Counted from the first letter of the stretch, positions 40,902 to 48,040 are shown. The stretch: DNA of 48,480 bases from Candidatus Falkowiibacteriota bacterium (GCA_018693855.1 JABHMO010000029.1:1-48480), one strand, 5' to 3'. Numbers and translations are program-made. The notes: generated from the letters alone by a model not told the origin.

Positions 40902-43469
40902 ATGCCCGAACTAACTCCCATGTTCAAACAGTTCTACGAAATAAAGGATCAGCATCCAAATGAGTTGCTGCTTTTTCGGATGGGTGATTTTTATGAGATG
41001 TTTGGTGAGGATGCTAAAAAAGCTTCGCGTATTCTAAATATTGTATTAACTGCTAGAAATAAAAATACTCCGAATGAAACACCAATGTGCGGTATTCCTC
41101 ATCATGCTCTTAATAATTATTTATCAAAACTGCTGAAAGCCAATCAACGTGTTGCGATCTGTGACCAAGTTAGCGACCCTACATTACCAGGAATTGTGAA
41201 ACGTGAAGTAACTCGAGTGATAACTCCTGGGACAACTCTTGATGATAATACTCTTGAGAATAAAAACAATAACTTTATCGTCAGTCTTTATTTACAAAAA
41301 AATATCTGGGGACTGGCTGTGGCTGATTTAACAACGGGAGAGTTTAAGGTCGCAGAGATTGCTGATTTTAATTTATTGAAAAATGAACTGTTTCGATTGG
41401 ATTACTCGGAAATAATTTTACCTGAATCTTTATCGAAAAATGAAGATCAAGAAGAGTTTTTAAACGAATTGCGTAATAAAAACATTTTTCAGCTTCCAAA
41501 CTTTGAAAAAGCTTATAAGGTTTTGACAAACCATTTCCAAACTCAGAATTTGAACAGTTTTGGTGTTGAAAAGATGAAAGTTGCAATTGAGGCTTCTGGT
41601 GCTTTGGTGCGATATTTGAAAGAAACGCAAAAAAGTGAGTTAAAACATATTAATAAAATAATGCGATATAGATTTGACGATTGCATGGCTCTAGATGAGG
41701 CAACTATTCGGAATTTAGAGCTGTTCTTCCTCAGTTCAACGGGCGAGTATGAAGGAAGTCTACTTAGCGTACTTGATCGAACAATTACAAATATGGGCGG
41801 GCGAATGTTGCGAAAATGGTTACTTGCTCCATTACTTAAATCAGAAAAAATTGCACAACGTCATGAAGTTGTTGATAAATTTCGGAATGATCATACATTA
41901 ATAAAAAATCTTGCTGAAAAGTTGAAACAGGTCGCTGATTTGGAACGGCTAGTTGCAAGAATCAGTTGTAATAGAACAAATGCTCGAGAACTAGTTGCTT
42001 TGCGATCAAGTTTGCAGTTAATTCCAGAGATTAAGGAGCTAGTTAGTAGTTGCGACGCTTTGATGATTAAAAACTTTGTTTCACAACTACCAGATCATAC
42101 AGAGTTGATTGATTATTTGAATACTGTTTTTGTTGACGATCCTCCAACTTTGATTACTGAGGGCGGTATGATTAATGATGGTTTTAATAAGAAACTTGAT
42201 GAACTGCGAGAGATTTCTAAGGGCGGTAAAAGTTGGCTGAACGAATTTCAAGCTAAGGAAGTGGAACGGACAGGAATTACTTCAATGAAAGTTAAATATA
42301 ACAGAGTTTTTGGTTATTATCTTGAAATTAGCAAATCAAATCTTGATCAAGTGCCAGAGGACTATATTAGAAAACAGACGCTTGTTAATGCAGAGCGATT
42401 CGTTACGCCAGAGCTAAAAGAGTATGAAGAAAAGATTCTAAATGCTGAAGACGAGATTCATAAAATTGAACATCAGATATTTTTAGAAGCTGTTGAGAAA
42501 GTTATGACCTTTTTTGAATCAATTGCGAAAACAGCTGATATTATTGCTCAGATTGATGTTTTGCTTTCATTCTCGATTATTGCTAATGAGAACAGCTACG
42601 TCATGCCTCAGATCGCTCAGGGTGGGGAAGTTGTGATTAAAGACGGTCGGCATCCAGTGATTGAAAAATTTCAAAAAGAGATGTATATCCCAAATGATTT
42701 GGAGTTGAATCATGATAAGCAGGAACTTCTACTTCTGACTGGTCCAAATATGAGTGGTAAGTCTAGTTTTCTGCGACAGACTGCTCTGATCTGTCTGATG
42801 TCTCAGATTGGTTCATTTGTACCTGCCAAGGCAGCTCAGATCTCTATTGTTGATCGGATTTTTACTAGAGTTGGCGCTTCTGATAATTTAGCACAAGGGA
42901 TCTCTACTTTTATGGCTGAGATGCAGGAAGCTGCTAATATTATTAATAATGCAACAAAAGATTCACTGATAATTCTAGATGAACTAGGTCGAGGTACTTC
43001 GACTTATGATGGAGTTAGTATTGCTTGGGCAATGATAGATTATATTCATAATAATGTCGGTGCCAAGACTTTATTCGCGACTCATTACCATGAACTCACT
43101 GATGTGATTGATAAACTCGATAGAGCTGATAACTACTGTGTCGCAGTTAGTGAGAATGAAGGCAAGGTCGTTTTTCTACACAAGATCGTCAAAGGTGCTA
43201 GTTCGCAAAGTTATGGAATTGAAGTTGCCAAATTAGCAGGATTGCCTGATGAATTAATCAACAAAGCATCTCAAATATTGCAAAACCTAGAATCAAAAAC
43301 AGCTTTAAATAACAATAAAAAAGAAGTCCAGCAAGGGACTTTGCCCCTTAATCTAACCCCCAAAGAAAAAGAAGTCACAGACAATCTGAAGAAAGTCGAC
43401 GTGAATAACTTAACTCCCATGGAAGCGCTTAAGAAGTTGTCTGATTTGACGGATGAGCTGAAAGGTTAA
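40902..43469 (+). CDS. mutS: DNA mismatch repair protein MutS
   Basis: 855 residues, the usual MutS length. The mismatch-reading Phe-x-Glu is in 'MGDFYEMFGEDA' (near residue 30). Core and clamp domains follow, and the ATPase has Walker A 'TGPNMSGKSSFLRQ', 'GASDNLAQGISTFMAEM', Walker B 'LIILDELGRGTSTYDG' and 'FATHYHELT'. The C-terminal dimerisation helices include 'GASSQSYGIEVAKLAGLP' and 'LTPMEALKKLSDL'. It finds mismatches and recruits MutL, which is not in the window. No SD is seen; a word repeat lies directly before the start. Confidence 0.97.
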   Translation: MPELTPMFKQFYEIKDQHPNELLLFRMGDFYEMFGEDAKKASRILNIVLTARNKNTPNETPMCGIPHHALNNYLSKLLKANQRVAICDQVSDPTLPGIVKREVTRVITPGTTLDDNTLENKNNNFIVSLYLQKNIWGLAVADLTTGEFKVAEIADFNLLKNELFRLDYSEIILPESLSKNEDQEEFLNELRNKNIFQLPNFEKAYKVLTNHFQTQNLNSFGVEKMKVAIEASGALVRYLKETQKSELKHINKIMRYRFDDCMALDEATIRNLELFFLSSTGEYEGSLLSVLDRTITNMGGRMLRKWLLAPLLKSEKIAQRHEVVDKFRNDHTLIKNLAEKLKQVADLERLVARISCNRTNARELVALRSSLQLIPEIKELVSSCDALMIKNFVSQLPDHTELIDYLNTVFVDDPPTLITEGGMINDGFNKKLDELREISKGGKSWLNEFQAKEVERTGITSMKVKYNRVFGYYLEISKSNLDQVPEDYIRKQTLVNAERFVTPELKEYEEKILNAEDEIHKIEHQIFLEAVEKVMTFFESIAKTADIIAQIDVLLSFSIIANENSYVMPQIAQGGEVVIKDGRHPVIEKFQKEMYIPNDLELNHDKQELLLLTGPNMSGKSSFLRQTALICLMSQIGSFVPAKAAQISIVDRIFTRVGASDNLAQGISTFMAEMQEAANIINNATKDSLIILDELGRGTSTYDGVSIAWAMIDYIHNNVGAKTLFATHYHELTDVIDKLDRADNYCVAVSENEGKVVFLHKIVKGASSQSYGIEVAKLAGLPDELINKASQILQNLESKTALNNNKKEVQQGTLPLNLTPKEKEVTDNLKKVDVNNLTPMEALKKLSDLTDELKG

Positions 43470-43558
43470 GGTTTGTCGAGGTGGGGGGAGAATACTTGAT
43501 TTACTGATCAGTCGTTTTTGTCAAAAGTTAAGTGTTAAATGTCAAATGTTTTTTACTA

Positions 43559-43587
43559 TTGACATAAAACAAACAATTAGCTAATAT
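43559..43587 (+). promoter_or_regulatory. Promoter of structured ncRNA 1
   Basis: TTGACA (43559-43564), 17 bp, TAATAT (43582-43587). The upstream words GTTAAATGTCAAATG are shared with the ncRNA 2 promoter. Confidence 0.75.
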
Positions 43588-43593
43588 ATCTTT

Positions 43594-44021
43594 ATCCGGA
43601 GGTGGCAACGACCTCCTTGCCTGGAAGTCCGAGAATATTGACGAAACTCCGGACTGGCAAAAAAATGTGCAGTTGTCGGACTGTGCGGGCTTGTTTCGGG
43701 AGGACCGAACGCGAGCTAAAAGTTGCGCTTCTCCTCGCGGGAGAGCATCAACGAGAGATGTGAACGGTGATTTAGTCGGAAGAGTCGTGACGTTCTAAGA
43801 AGCCCTTTGTGGTGGAGAGTGATCGAACTTTCGGGTCAACTTGATCATCTAGGAGAAGTGTATTCTTGGTTTTCGTAAACGCCACCAAGAATACGTCGGA
43901 AATCATGCTTGACGCCTGTATTGGTCCAAACGGCCATCTATACAGCTATTCGCACGATTTCCGACATTCCGACCGATTATCCAAGCTCGTCCTCTTCTTC
44001 GAGGGCGCGCTTTTCTTTTTA
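43594..44021 (+). ncRNA. Structured ncRNA 1, about 430 nt, unknown class
   Basis: A promoter-to-terminator unit with no credible ORF, and GC well above its surroundings. Pairings by eye: GGAGGT/ACCTCC (5' end); TTGCC..AGTCCG/CGGACT..GGCAA; GTGCAGT/ACTGTGC; GCTTG-TTTCGG/CCGAA-CGAGC; GCTTCTCC/GGGAGAGC; GAACG/CGTTC; an 11-bp perfect stem GTATTCTTGGT/ACCAAGAATAC (43860-43894); and a 10-bp perfect stem GTCGGAAATC/GATTTCCGAC (43895-43965) enclosing CTGTAT/ATACAG. I looked for the hallmark sequences of RNase P RNA, tmRNA, SRP RNA and 6S RNA and did not see them. It is followed by a second such unit. Confidence 0.75.
43984..44018 (+). terminator. Terminator of ncRNA 1
   Basis: AGCTCGTCCTC pairs with GAGGGCGCGCT (one internal T-C mismatch), then TTTTCTTTTT. 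Confidence 0.85.
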
Positions 44022-44074
44022 TTTATTAATTGTGATTTTCAAGTCAAATGTCAAGTGTTAAATGTTTCTTATCC

Positions 44075-44103
44075 TTGACATAAAGTAAGTTCTGTACTAG
44101 AAT
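44075..44103 (+). promoter_or_regulatory. Promoter of structured ncRNA 2
   Basis: TTGACA (44075-44080), 17 bp, TAGAAT (44098-44103). TTGACATAAA and the upstream word GTTAAATGT are shared with the ncRNA 1 promoter. Confidence 0.8.
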
Positions 44104-44109
44104 GTGTCT

Positions 44110-44475
44110 ATGCGAGGGGGGGAGGTACCATTCCTCTTGAACTTACACCGGCTACGGTGTGCTAGGTTCGAAATGGCGAGTGGGGAGCCAAGACTCCATT
44201 TGCGCAGTCCTTCGGGGCCATCACATTTGTACTCTTCTTACTTGGGTCGTAGACCTGAGCCGTCAGAGGGATGGCGGGGCTTTTGCAACCCTTCCATTAA
44301 GAATGTATCTTCGAGATTTGCGGGCCAGCCCATATAGCTGGATCTCTCAAGACAAAGTCCGTTGATCCGATTATTTGGTGTCTATAGAACACTTAGATCA
44401 ACTTCCTCGGACCCTTCTTGGCCGCGATCATCATAGCTCGTCTCCGACTTTCGGAGGCGCGCTTTTCTTTTAAAA
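44110..44475 (+). ncRNA. Structured ncRNA 2, about 365 nt, unknown class
   Basis: Second promoter-to-terminator unit, GC-rich and without a credible ORF. Pairings by eye: GAGG/CCTC; ACACC/GGTGT; AAATG..GGAG/CTCC..CATTT; CTTGGGTC/GACCTGAG; ATGG/CCAT; GAGAT..CCAGC/GCTGG..ATCTC (44313-44346); and GTCCG-TTGATC/GATCAA..CGGAC (44357-44412) enclosing GTGT/ACAC. Its body does not align with ncRNA 1 by eye, but promoter and terminator base are nearly the same. I saw no tmRNA tag frame, 3' CCA end, or RNase P core. Function unknown. Confidence 0.72.
44435..44473 (+). terminator. Terminator of ncRNA 2
   Basis: AGCTCGTCTCCG pairs with CGGAGGCGCGCT, then TTTTCTTTT. The lower stem AGCTCGT/GCGCGCT is identical to that of ncRNA 1, including the mismatch; the upper stem differs but still pairs. 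Confidence 0.85.
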
Positions 44476-44564
44476 ACTTTAATTGTTTGTACATGTTAGT
44501 ATTTATTCTTGCAATTGACGCAAATTTCCTCTATAATTTATATAATAAATAATCGAAATAAAAT

Positions 44565-44768
44565 ATGGCAAGTTTTGAGAATCTTCCTCAGGAAGTTGTT
44601 CCAAGTAATGCAAGTAGCGAACAAGTTGAAAGAGAGATGTGGGAACACAGAATGCCTGCCTTAAAAAGAGCATTACAAGAACTTCGTCAAGATGGACGAA
44701 AGCAATTTTTTACATTGTCAGATTTAGCTAATGATAGATTGGCAAAAATGAATAAACAAGAAGTATGA
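44565..44768 (+). CDS. Small hypothetical protein, 67 residues
   Basis: 67 residues, mostly helical and charged ('SSEQVEREMWEHRMPALKRAL', 'DLANDRLAKMNKQEV'), with no signal or membrane segment. A TTGACG...TATAAT-like region lies about 30-50 bp upstream. There is no SD. The stop TGA overlaps the ATG of a following 29-codon ORF (ATGA overlap), which favours translation of both. I do not recognise the family. Confidence 0.55.
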   Translation: MASFENLPQEVVPSNASSEQVEREMWEHRMPALKRALQELRQDGRKQFFTLSDLANDRLAKMNKQEV

Positions 44769-44854
44769 CAGACGAACAATTGCTTGATGTCCCTGAATCT
44801 CAGCGAAATGAGATTGTTGCTTTAGCTAATAGCTGGATAGAACTAATACATTAA
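44765..44854 (+). CDS. Tiny ORF, 29 residues, coupled to the upstream gene
   Basis: ATGA overlap with the previous stop. It encodes MTDEQLLDVPESQRNEIVAL and a short tail, acidic and helical. The first 17-19 bases of the reading frame and its upstream bases (GTATGACAGACGAACAATT) are repeated at 45551, where they open the 92-residue ORF. It may be a truncated paralogue of that gene. The product looks too short for a stable fold. Confidence 0.4.
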   Translation: MTDEQLLDVPESQRNEIVALANSWIELIH

Positions 44855-44974
44855 AATGTCATGTAGAATAGCCAGAATTATTATTATGTTTTAGATTTTT
44901 TTGTAATTTGGCTTAGAGGTCGACATAACTTATTATATAACTATATTTAACGATTTATAATTAATCTATAAACT

Positions 44975-45319
44975 ATGGAAAAACCAACAGAAATGGGTAC
45001 AGAAGTACTCGACAAAGAGAAAATTCAGGTGGACTCTCTTAATGAGTCATGGGGAGTTATATTAGTCAAGAAAGATGGGAAAGTATATCTCATTAACATG
45101 GGAACGTCCTCACTTGATTTGATACAACAGGGATATTCAGATTCAAACGGTAATTTCGATTTAGTCAAGTATTTTCCTGATGCAGAGCAACTTGGTGTGG
45201 TCGTTGAAGTTCAAGGGGACGATTTAGGTGCTATGAATGAAGAATTTGACAATGTTAACGGAAACAGACATGCGGAGTGGCCAACGGTTCAGAAATACTT
45301 AGATCAAATCAAAAAATAA
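44975..45319 (+). CDS. Hypothetical protein, 114 residues
   Basis: 114 residues, acidic, soluble. A beta-rich middle 'SWGVILVKKDGKVYLINMG' is followed by helices ('DLVKYFPDAEQLGVVVEV', 'HAEWPTVQKYLDQIKK'). It has no signal peptide and no motif I recognise. The start ATG follows AT-rich sequence without SD. It is one of four small hypothetical genes between the ncRNA pair and lexA. Confidence 0.6.
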   Translation: MEKPTEMGTEVLDKEKIQVDSLNESWGVILVKKDGKVYLINMGTSSLDLIQQGYSDSNGNFDLVKYFPDAEQLGVVVEVQGDDLGAMNEEFDNVNGNRHAEWPTVQKYLDQIKK

Positions 45320-45552
45320 ATTATAAAAAGTATTAAGAAAAGGACGTTTTTGGCTACATCTGATTACAGTATTTGTTTGGTTATGGGACGTTGGTATTAG
45401 TTAAATTTGTATAGAGTGTTAATTTCCCTCTGTTCGAATTTTCATTCATTGGCTTGATGAAGGTTCGAGTGGAGTTTAATGAAAAACGTGTATCTGGTAA
45501 GCGTGGTTATTTTATTATTAAAAGGAGAACTTTAGGTATACGTAAGTGTTGT

Positions 45553-45831
45553 ATGACAGACGAACAATTACTTAGAATAAACAATTTACTTGACGGCTCG
45601 GACTTGACCGACGAAGCTAGGGATTTGTTGCGGCAGTTTTTTGAGTCTATTGCGGCTCAACCTCAATTTGAAAAGATTTTGAATCTGTTAGAAAAATTCC
45701 CGTCTTTGTTTGATAATTTCTGTCATTGCTTTGAATTAAAAAGAAAATTCTTGGCTTCAGGCGCAACTGAAGATCAATGGAATAAGTTTTTGGAGAAAGA
45801 AAAGACTTTCTTTGAGGAAATTGATAAATAA
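45553..45831 (+). CDS. Hypothetical helical protein, 92 residues
   Basis: The start is placed at ATG 45553 because this codon and its surroundings repeat the start of the tiny ORF at 44765 (MTDEQLL). The track's longer form from a TTG at 45454 adds 33 basic residues (VRVEFNEKRVSGKRGYF...) and cannot be excluded. The 92-residue form is helical and charged ('LTDEARDLLRQFFESIAAQP', 'EKILNLLEKFPSLFDNFCHC'). It may be a small protein-binding domain. Family unknown. A membrane protein gene follows 22 bp downstream. Confidence 0.55.
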   Translation: MTDEQLLRINNLLDGSDLTDEARDLLRQFFESIAAQPQFEKILNLLEKFPSLFDNFCHCFELKRKFLASGATEDQWNKFLEKEKTFFEEIDK

Positions 45832-45853
45832 TTAATAAATAACAATAAATTTT

Positions 45854-46243
45854 ATGGAGGAAACATTTGGAGGCGGTTTATGGACATTAGCATGGATTGT
45901 AATTTATCTTTTTACAGCATATTGCTATTTCCGAATCGCTGTTAAATTAAAAAGAGGGACACCTTGGTTTGCTTTTATTCCGATTCTGAATATGATTCTG
46001 ATGCTTCAGATGGTTAAAAAACCGCTTTGGTGGGTTATTTTGATGTTTATTCCATTCGTTAACATGGTGATTGGTATAATGGTAGTTTATTATTTAATGA
46101 AAGAACTTGGTAAACCAGGTTGGTGGACAATTTTAATGATATTACCAATTGTTAACTTTGTCATTCTGGCTCTATTAGCTTTCGAAAAGAATACTGTTGC
46201 ACCGTCAAACCCAACTCCGCCAACAATACCATCAGCTCAATAA
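45854..46243 (+). CDS. DUF5684-like small membrane protein
   Basis: 129 residues with four hydrophobic segments: 'LWTLAWIVIYLFTAYCYF', 'TPWFAFIPILNMILML', 'PLWWVILMFIPFVNMVIGIM' and 'GWWTILMILPIVNFVILALL'. The repeated pattern of W-W then I-P-(I/F)-(L/V)-N is that of the DUF5684 family, often found next to signal peptidase or fused to it. The C-terminal tail is Pro/Thr-rich. It is an inner-membrane protein of unknown function. No SD. A terminator follows. Confidence 0.8.
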   Translation: MEETFGGGLWTLAWIVIYLFTAYCYFRIAVKLKRGTPWFAFIPILNMILMLQMVKKPLWWVILMFIPFVNMVIGIMVVYYLMKELGKPGWWTILMILPIVNFVILALLAFEKNTVAPSNPTPPTIPSAQ

Positions 46244-46259
46244 ATTTTTTCTCAATACT

Positions 46260-46288
46260 AAAAAATAGGGCACTAGCTCTATTTTTTG
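46260..46288 (+). terminator. Terminator after the DUF5684-like gene
   Basis: AAAAAATAGgGC-acta-GCtCTATTTTTT, a classical hairpin with T-run. Confidence 0.8.
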
Positions 46289-46339
46289 TTTGATTGAATC
46301 GTGTCGGGTTACTTTTATGTTTATGCGTTAAAGACGGTT

Positions 46340-46475
46340 TAAATAACAAAATACAAGTACCAAATTACAAACAAATTACAATAACCAAAATCATAAACTT
46401 TAAATAGTTTGGAAATTAATATTTGAAATTTGATATTTGTTTTTAATTTGGTGCTTGCTATTTGGGATTTATGTC
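46340..46475. repeat. Long imperfect inverted repeat (CAAATTACAAA family)
   Basis: AAATAACAAAATACAAGTACCAAATTACAAAC on the left faces GTTTTTAATTTGGTGCTTGCTATTTGG on the right. It is the third member of the family at 28298 and 36328. Confidence 0.7.
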
Positions 46476-46547
46476 ATCATCAGAGCATGGAACGTTAAGA
46501 CTGTGATGATGTTTTTGTCGATGCGTACTTATCCACAGGTGAAAATC

Positions 46548-46603
46548 TTGACGTTCGCATTCTGTTCGGTATAATGAGTATATAAAGCGAACAAGAAGCG
46601 AAC
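46548..46603 (+). promoter_or_regulatory. lexA-operon promoter with two direct-repeat LexA-type operators
   Basis: Promoter TTGACG (46548-46553), 16 bp, TATAAT (46570-46575). GTTC-N7-GTTC (46553-46567) overlaps the -35/spacer, and GAAC-N7-GAAC (46589-46603), its mirror image, lies just after the predicted start. GTTC-N7-GTTC is the LexA box type known from Alphaproteobacteria. The position in front of lexA suggests autorepression. Confidence 0.7.
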
Positions 46604-46608
46604 ATTGT

Positions 46609-46708
46609 CACGTATCACATAGCACGTAACACGTAACGATTATTTAAGAGTTTCTAGTCTATCAATATTTACTATATTCACTCTATTTACTAAATTTACT
46701 TTTACTCC
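46609..46708 (+). repeat. Word repeats in the lexA-operon leader
   Basis: First TCACGTATCACATAGCACGTAAC.. (period 8, also inside mnmA at 28872-28902). Then ATTTACTAT / ATTCACTCT / ATTTACTAA (period 9) up to the small ORF. Confidence 0.65.
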
Positions 46709-46709
46709 T

Positions 46710-46847
46710 ATGAAAAACAAAAACTTAAGAACAGCAAAACAAATTACTACTTTCTATGAAGTCGGCCTAATCGACGAAATCGAATACACTCGATTACTTT
46801 CAACTAACGACGATACCGGCAAAATGCTTCGTTCATTGCTTGTATAA
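46710..46847 (+). CDS. 45-residue ORF between the LexA operators and lexA
   Basis: Too short for the ORF track. ATG, 45 codons, TAA. The product is soluble and amphipathic ('LRTAKQITTFYEVGLIDEIEY', 'LLSTNDDTGKMLRSLLV'), helical in outlook. It begins with AT-rich leader sequence just as the neighbouring genes do and is followed by lexA 41 bp later with no terminator between. It would be co-transcribed with lexA from the operator-bearing promoter, so it should be DNA-damage-inducible. Function unknown; a small SOS effector or checkpoint peptide is a guess. Confidence 0.55.
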   Translation: MKNKNLRTAKQITTFYEVGLIDEIEYTRLLSTNDDTGKMLRSLLV

Positions 46848-46888
46848 TCCTAACAATCTAACTACCTAATTACCTAACACCTAAAAAT

Positions 46889-47494
46889 ATGAGCGAACTA
46901 ACAAAAAGACAAAGTGAAATACTTCGATTTATTACGGGTTTTGTTAAAGATAATGATTATTCCCCTAGTTTCAGGGAAATTGCCGAAGGTGTAGGACTAT
47001 CATCTCCTGCAACAGTGCATCAACATGTACAAGCTCTTCGTGAAAAAGGATTTCTGAACGCTGACGGTGAAACACCTCGATGCCTAGAGATAACTAATAA
47101 GGTAATGAGTCTTTGTAAGGCAATTGAGTTGCCTTTGGCAGGTCTTATTACGGCTGGTCAACCAATTGAGGCTGTCATGCAAAATGAAACAATGGCTGTG
47201 CCTGCTGATTTAGTAACTGATGACAGTTCTTATGTTCTGAAAGTAAAAGGTGAGTCAATGATTGATGAAGGTATCTTTGATGGAGACTACGTGATCGTTG
47301 AACGAAATCATTTCCCACAAAATGGAGATGTAGTAGTTGCCCTTCTTAATAATGCCTATGCTACTTTGAAAAAATTCTATAAAGAAGCAACCAGAATTCG
47401 GCTTCAACCAGCTAACGCAACAATGAAACCAATCTACTGCAAAGACGTTGCCATCCAAGGCGTCGTCCGAGCCATCATCCGTAAGTTCGCGTAA
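46889..47494 (+). CDS. lexA: SOS repressor LexA
   Basis: 201 residues, normal LexA length. The N-terminal winged helix carries 'LTKRQSEILRFITGFVKDN' and the recognition helix 'SSPATVHQHVQALREKGFL'. The self-cleavage site is the Ala-Gly bond in 'LITAGQPIEAV'. The S24 peptidase dyad is Ser in 'GESMIDEGIFDGDYVIVER' and Lys in 'AYATLKKFYKE'. On RecA activation it cleaves itself and frees SOS genes. Its promoter carries two direct-repeat operators (46548-46603). The SRAP-like gene follows 65 bp downstream and is likely part of the same response. Confidence 0.95.
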   Translation: MSELTKRQSEILRFITGFVKDNDYSPSFREIAEGVGLSSPATVHQHVQALREKGFLNADGETPRCLEITNKVMSLCKAIELPLAGLITAGQPIEAVMQNETMAVPADLVTDDSSYVLKVKGESMIDEGIFDGDYVIVERNHFPQNGDVVVALLNNAYATLKKFYKEATRIRLQPANATMKPIYCKDVAIQGVVRAIIRKFA

Positions 47495-47519
47495 ATTTAA
47501 AATTTGATTGAGTGTCTAA

Positions 47520-47557
47520 ACTAGCCTCATTTAGCCTCGTTTAGCCTCATTGCGATT
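47520..47557 (+). repeat. Decamer repeat TAGCCTCATT before the SRAP-like gene
   Basis: TAGCCTCATT / TAGCCTCGTT / TAGCCTCATT then GCGATT and the start codon. The same leader occurs at 48237-48274 before another ATG. Confidence 0.8.
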
Positions 47558-47559
47558 CT

Positions 47560-48018
47560 ATGTGTGCAGGACTATCATTTCATATCGATAATATAAATAG
47601 AAAAGAATTGGACCGTTTTTATACGCCCGATGAGTTTGATAAGCAAAGAAAAGGCGACAGTTTGCAGATCTATTTTTGGCAGAAACGACCTTTCCTACCA
47701 GTAGAAGAAGATGGCGAAATTCATCTCTACGATTGGGGGAATAGAGATGGATCTGTGAAAATCCCAAAAACAGGTTGGGCAAAACTTGAATCATTGCGTG
47801 ATGGCAGATGGGACTATCTCAAACCTCAAAAAGTCTGGATACCGGCAAGTATGGGATACGAAAAGAAAAAATGGTTCAAAACCCCTCAAGGTTTAACTGG
47901 AATTAAGGTCCGTTTTCATAATATTACAAGAGTTTATCTCGTAACAGAAAAAGCCAATCAAGAATTTATTCAATTGACCGGGCATGATCGCATGCCTGTT
48001 GGAAAACTAGTTTATTGA
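47560..48018 (+). CDS. Divergent SRAP (HMCES/YedK-like) protein
   Basis: 152 residues, about two thirds of usual SRAP length. The N-terminal Met-Cys, whose Cys forms the link to abasic sites in this family, is present (MCAGLSF). 'FWQKRPFLPVEEDGEIHLYDWG' fits the PVL...MRWG strand region, and 'KVWIPASMGYEKKKWF' matches the CLVPADGFYEW segment with its Glu. The usual NARAET motif is altered to 'TGWAKLESL'. SRAP proteins shield abasic sites in single-stranded DNA. The gene's place just after lexA agrees with that role. The call is by motif and context, since overall similarity is weak. Confidence 0.7.
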   Translation: MCAGLSFHIDNINRKELDRFYTPDEFDKQRKGDSLQIYFWQKRPFLPVEEDGEIHLYDWGNRDGSVKIPKTGWAKLESLRDGRWDYLKPQKVWIPASMGYEKKKWFKTPQGLTGIKVRFHNITRVYLVTEKANQEFIQLTGHDRMPVGKLVY

Positions 48019-48040
48019 TCTTATCAATTATACGTTAAAC

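Noticed and set aside
43866-44365. ORFs 43866-44078, 44104-44337 and 44159-44365 inside the ncRNA pair
   Set aside because: They have no protein-like composition, overlap each other in different frames and run through stems and terminator hairpins; the region fits structured RNA better.
43594-44475. RNase P RNA, tmRNA, SRP RNA or 6S RNA
   Set aside because: I looked for the GAGGAAAGTCC core, a tag frame with tRNA-like 3' end, the GGAAG-GAAGCAGCC region and the 6S open bubble; none was seen in either unit.
45454-45552. N-terminal 33-residue extension of the 92-residue ORF from a TTG
   Set aside because: The start context at 45553 repeats that of another small ORF (MTDEQLL), while the extension has no SD and a different, basic composition; not fully excluded.
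1374-48018. Alternative code 25 (TGA as glycine)
   Set aside because: TGA closes the SRAP-like gene, the tiny ORFs and others in sensible positions, so the standard bacterial code fits.
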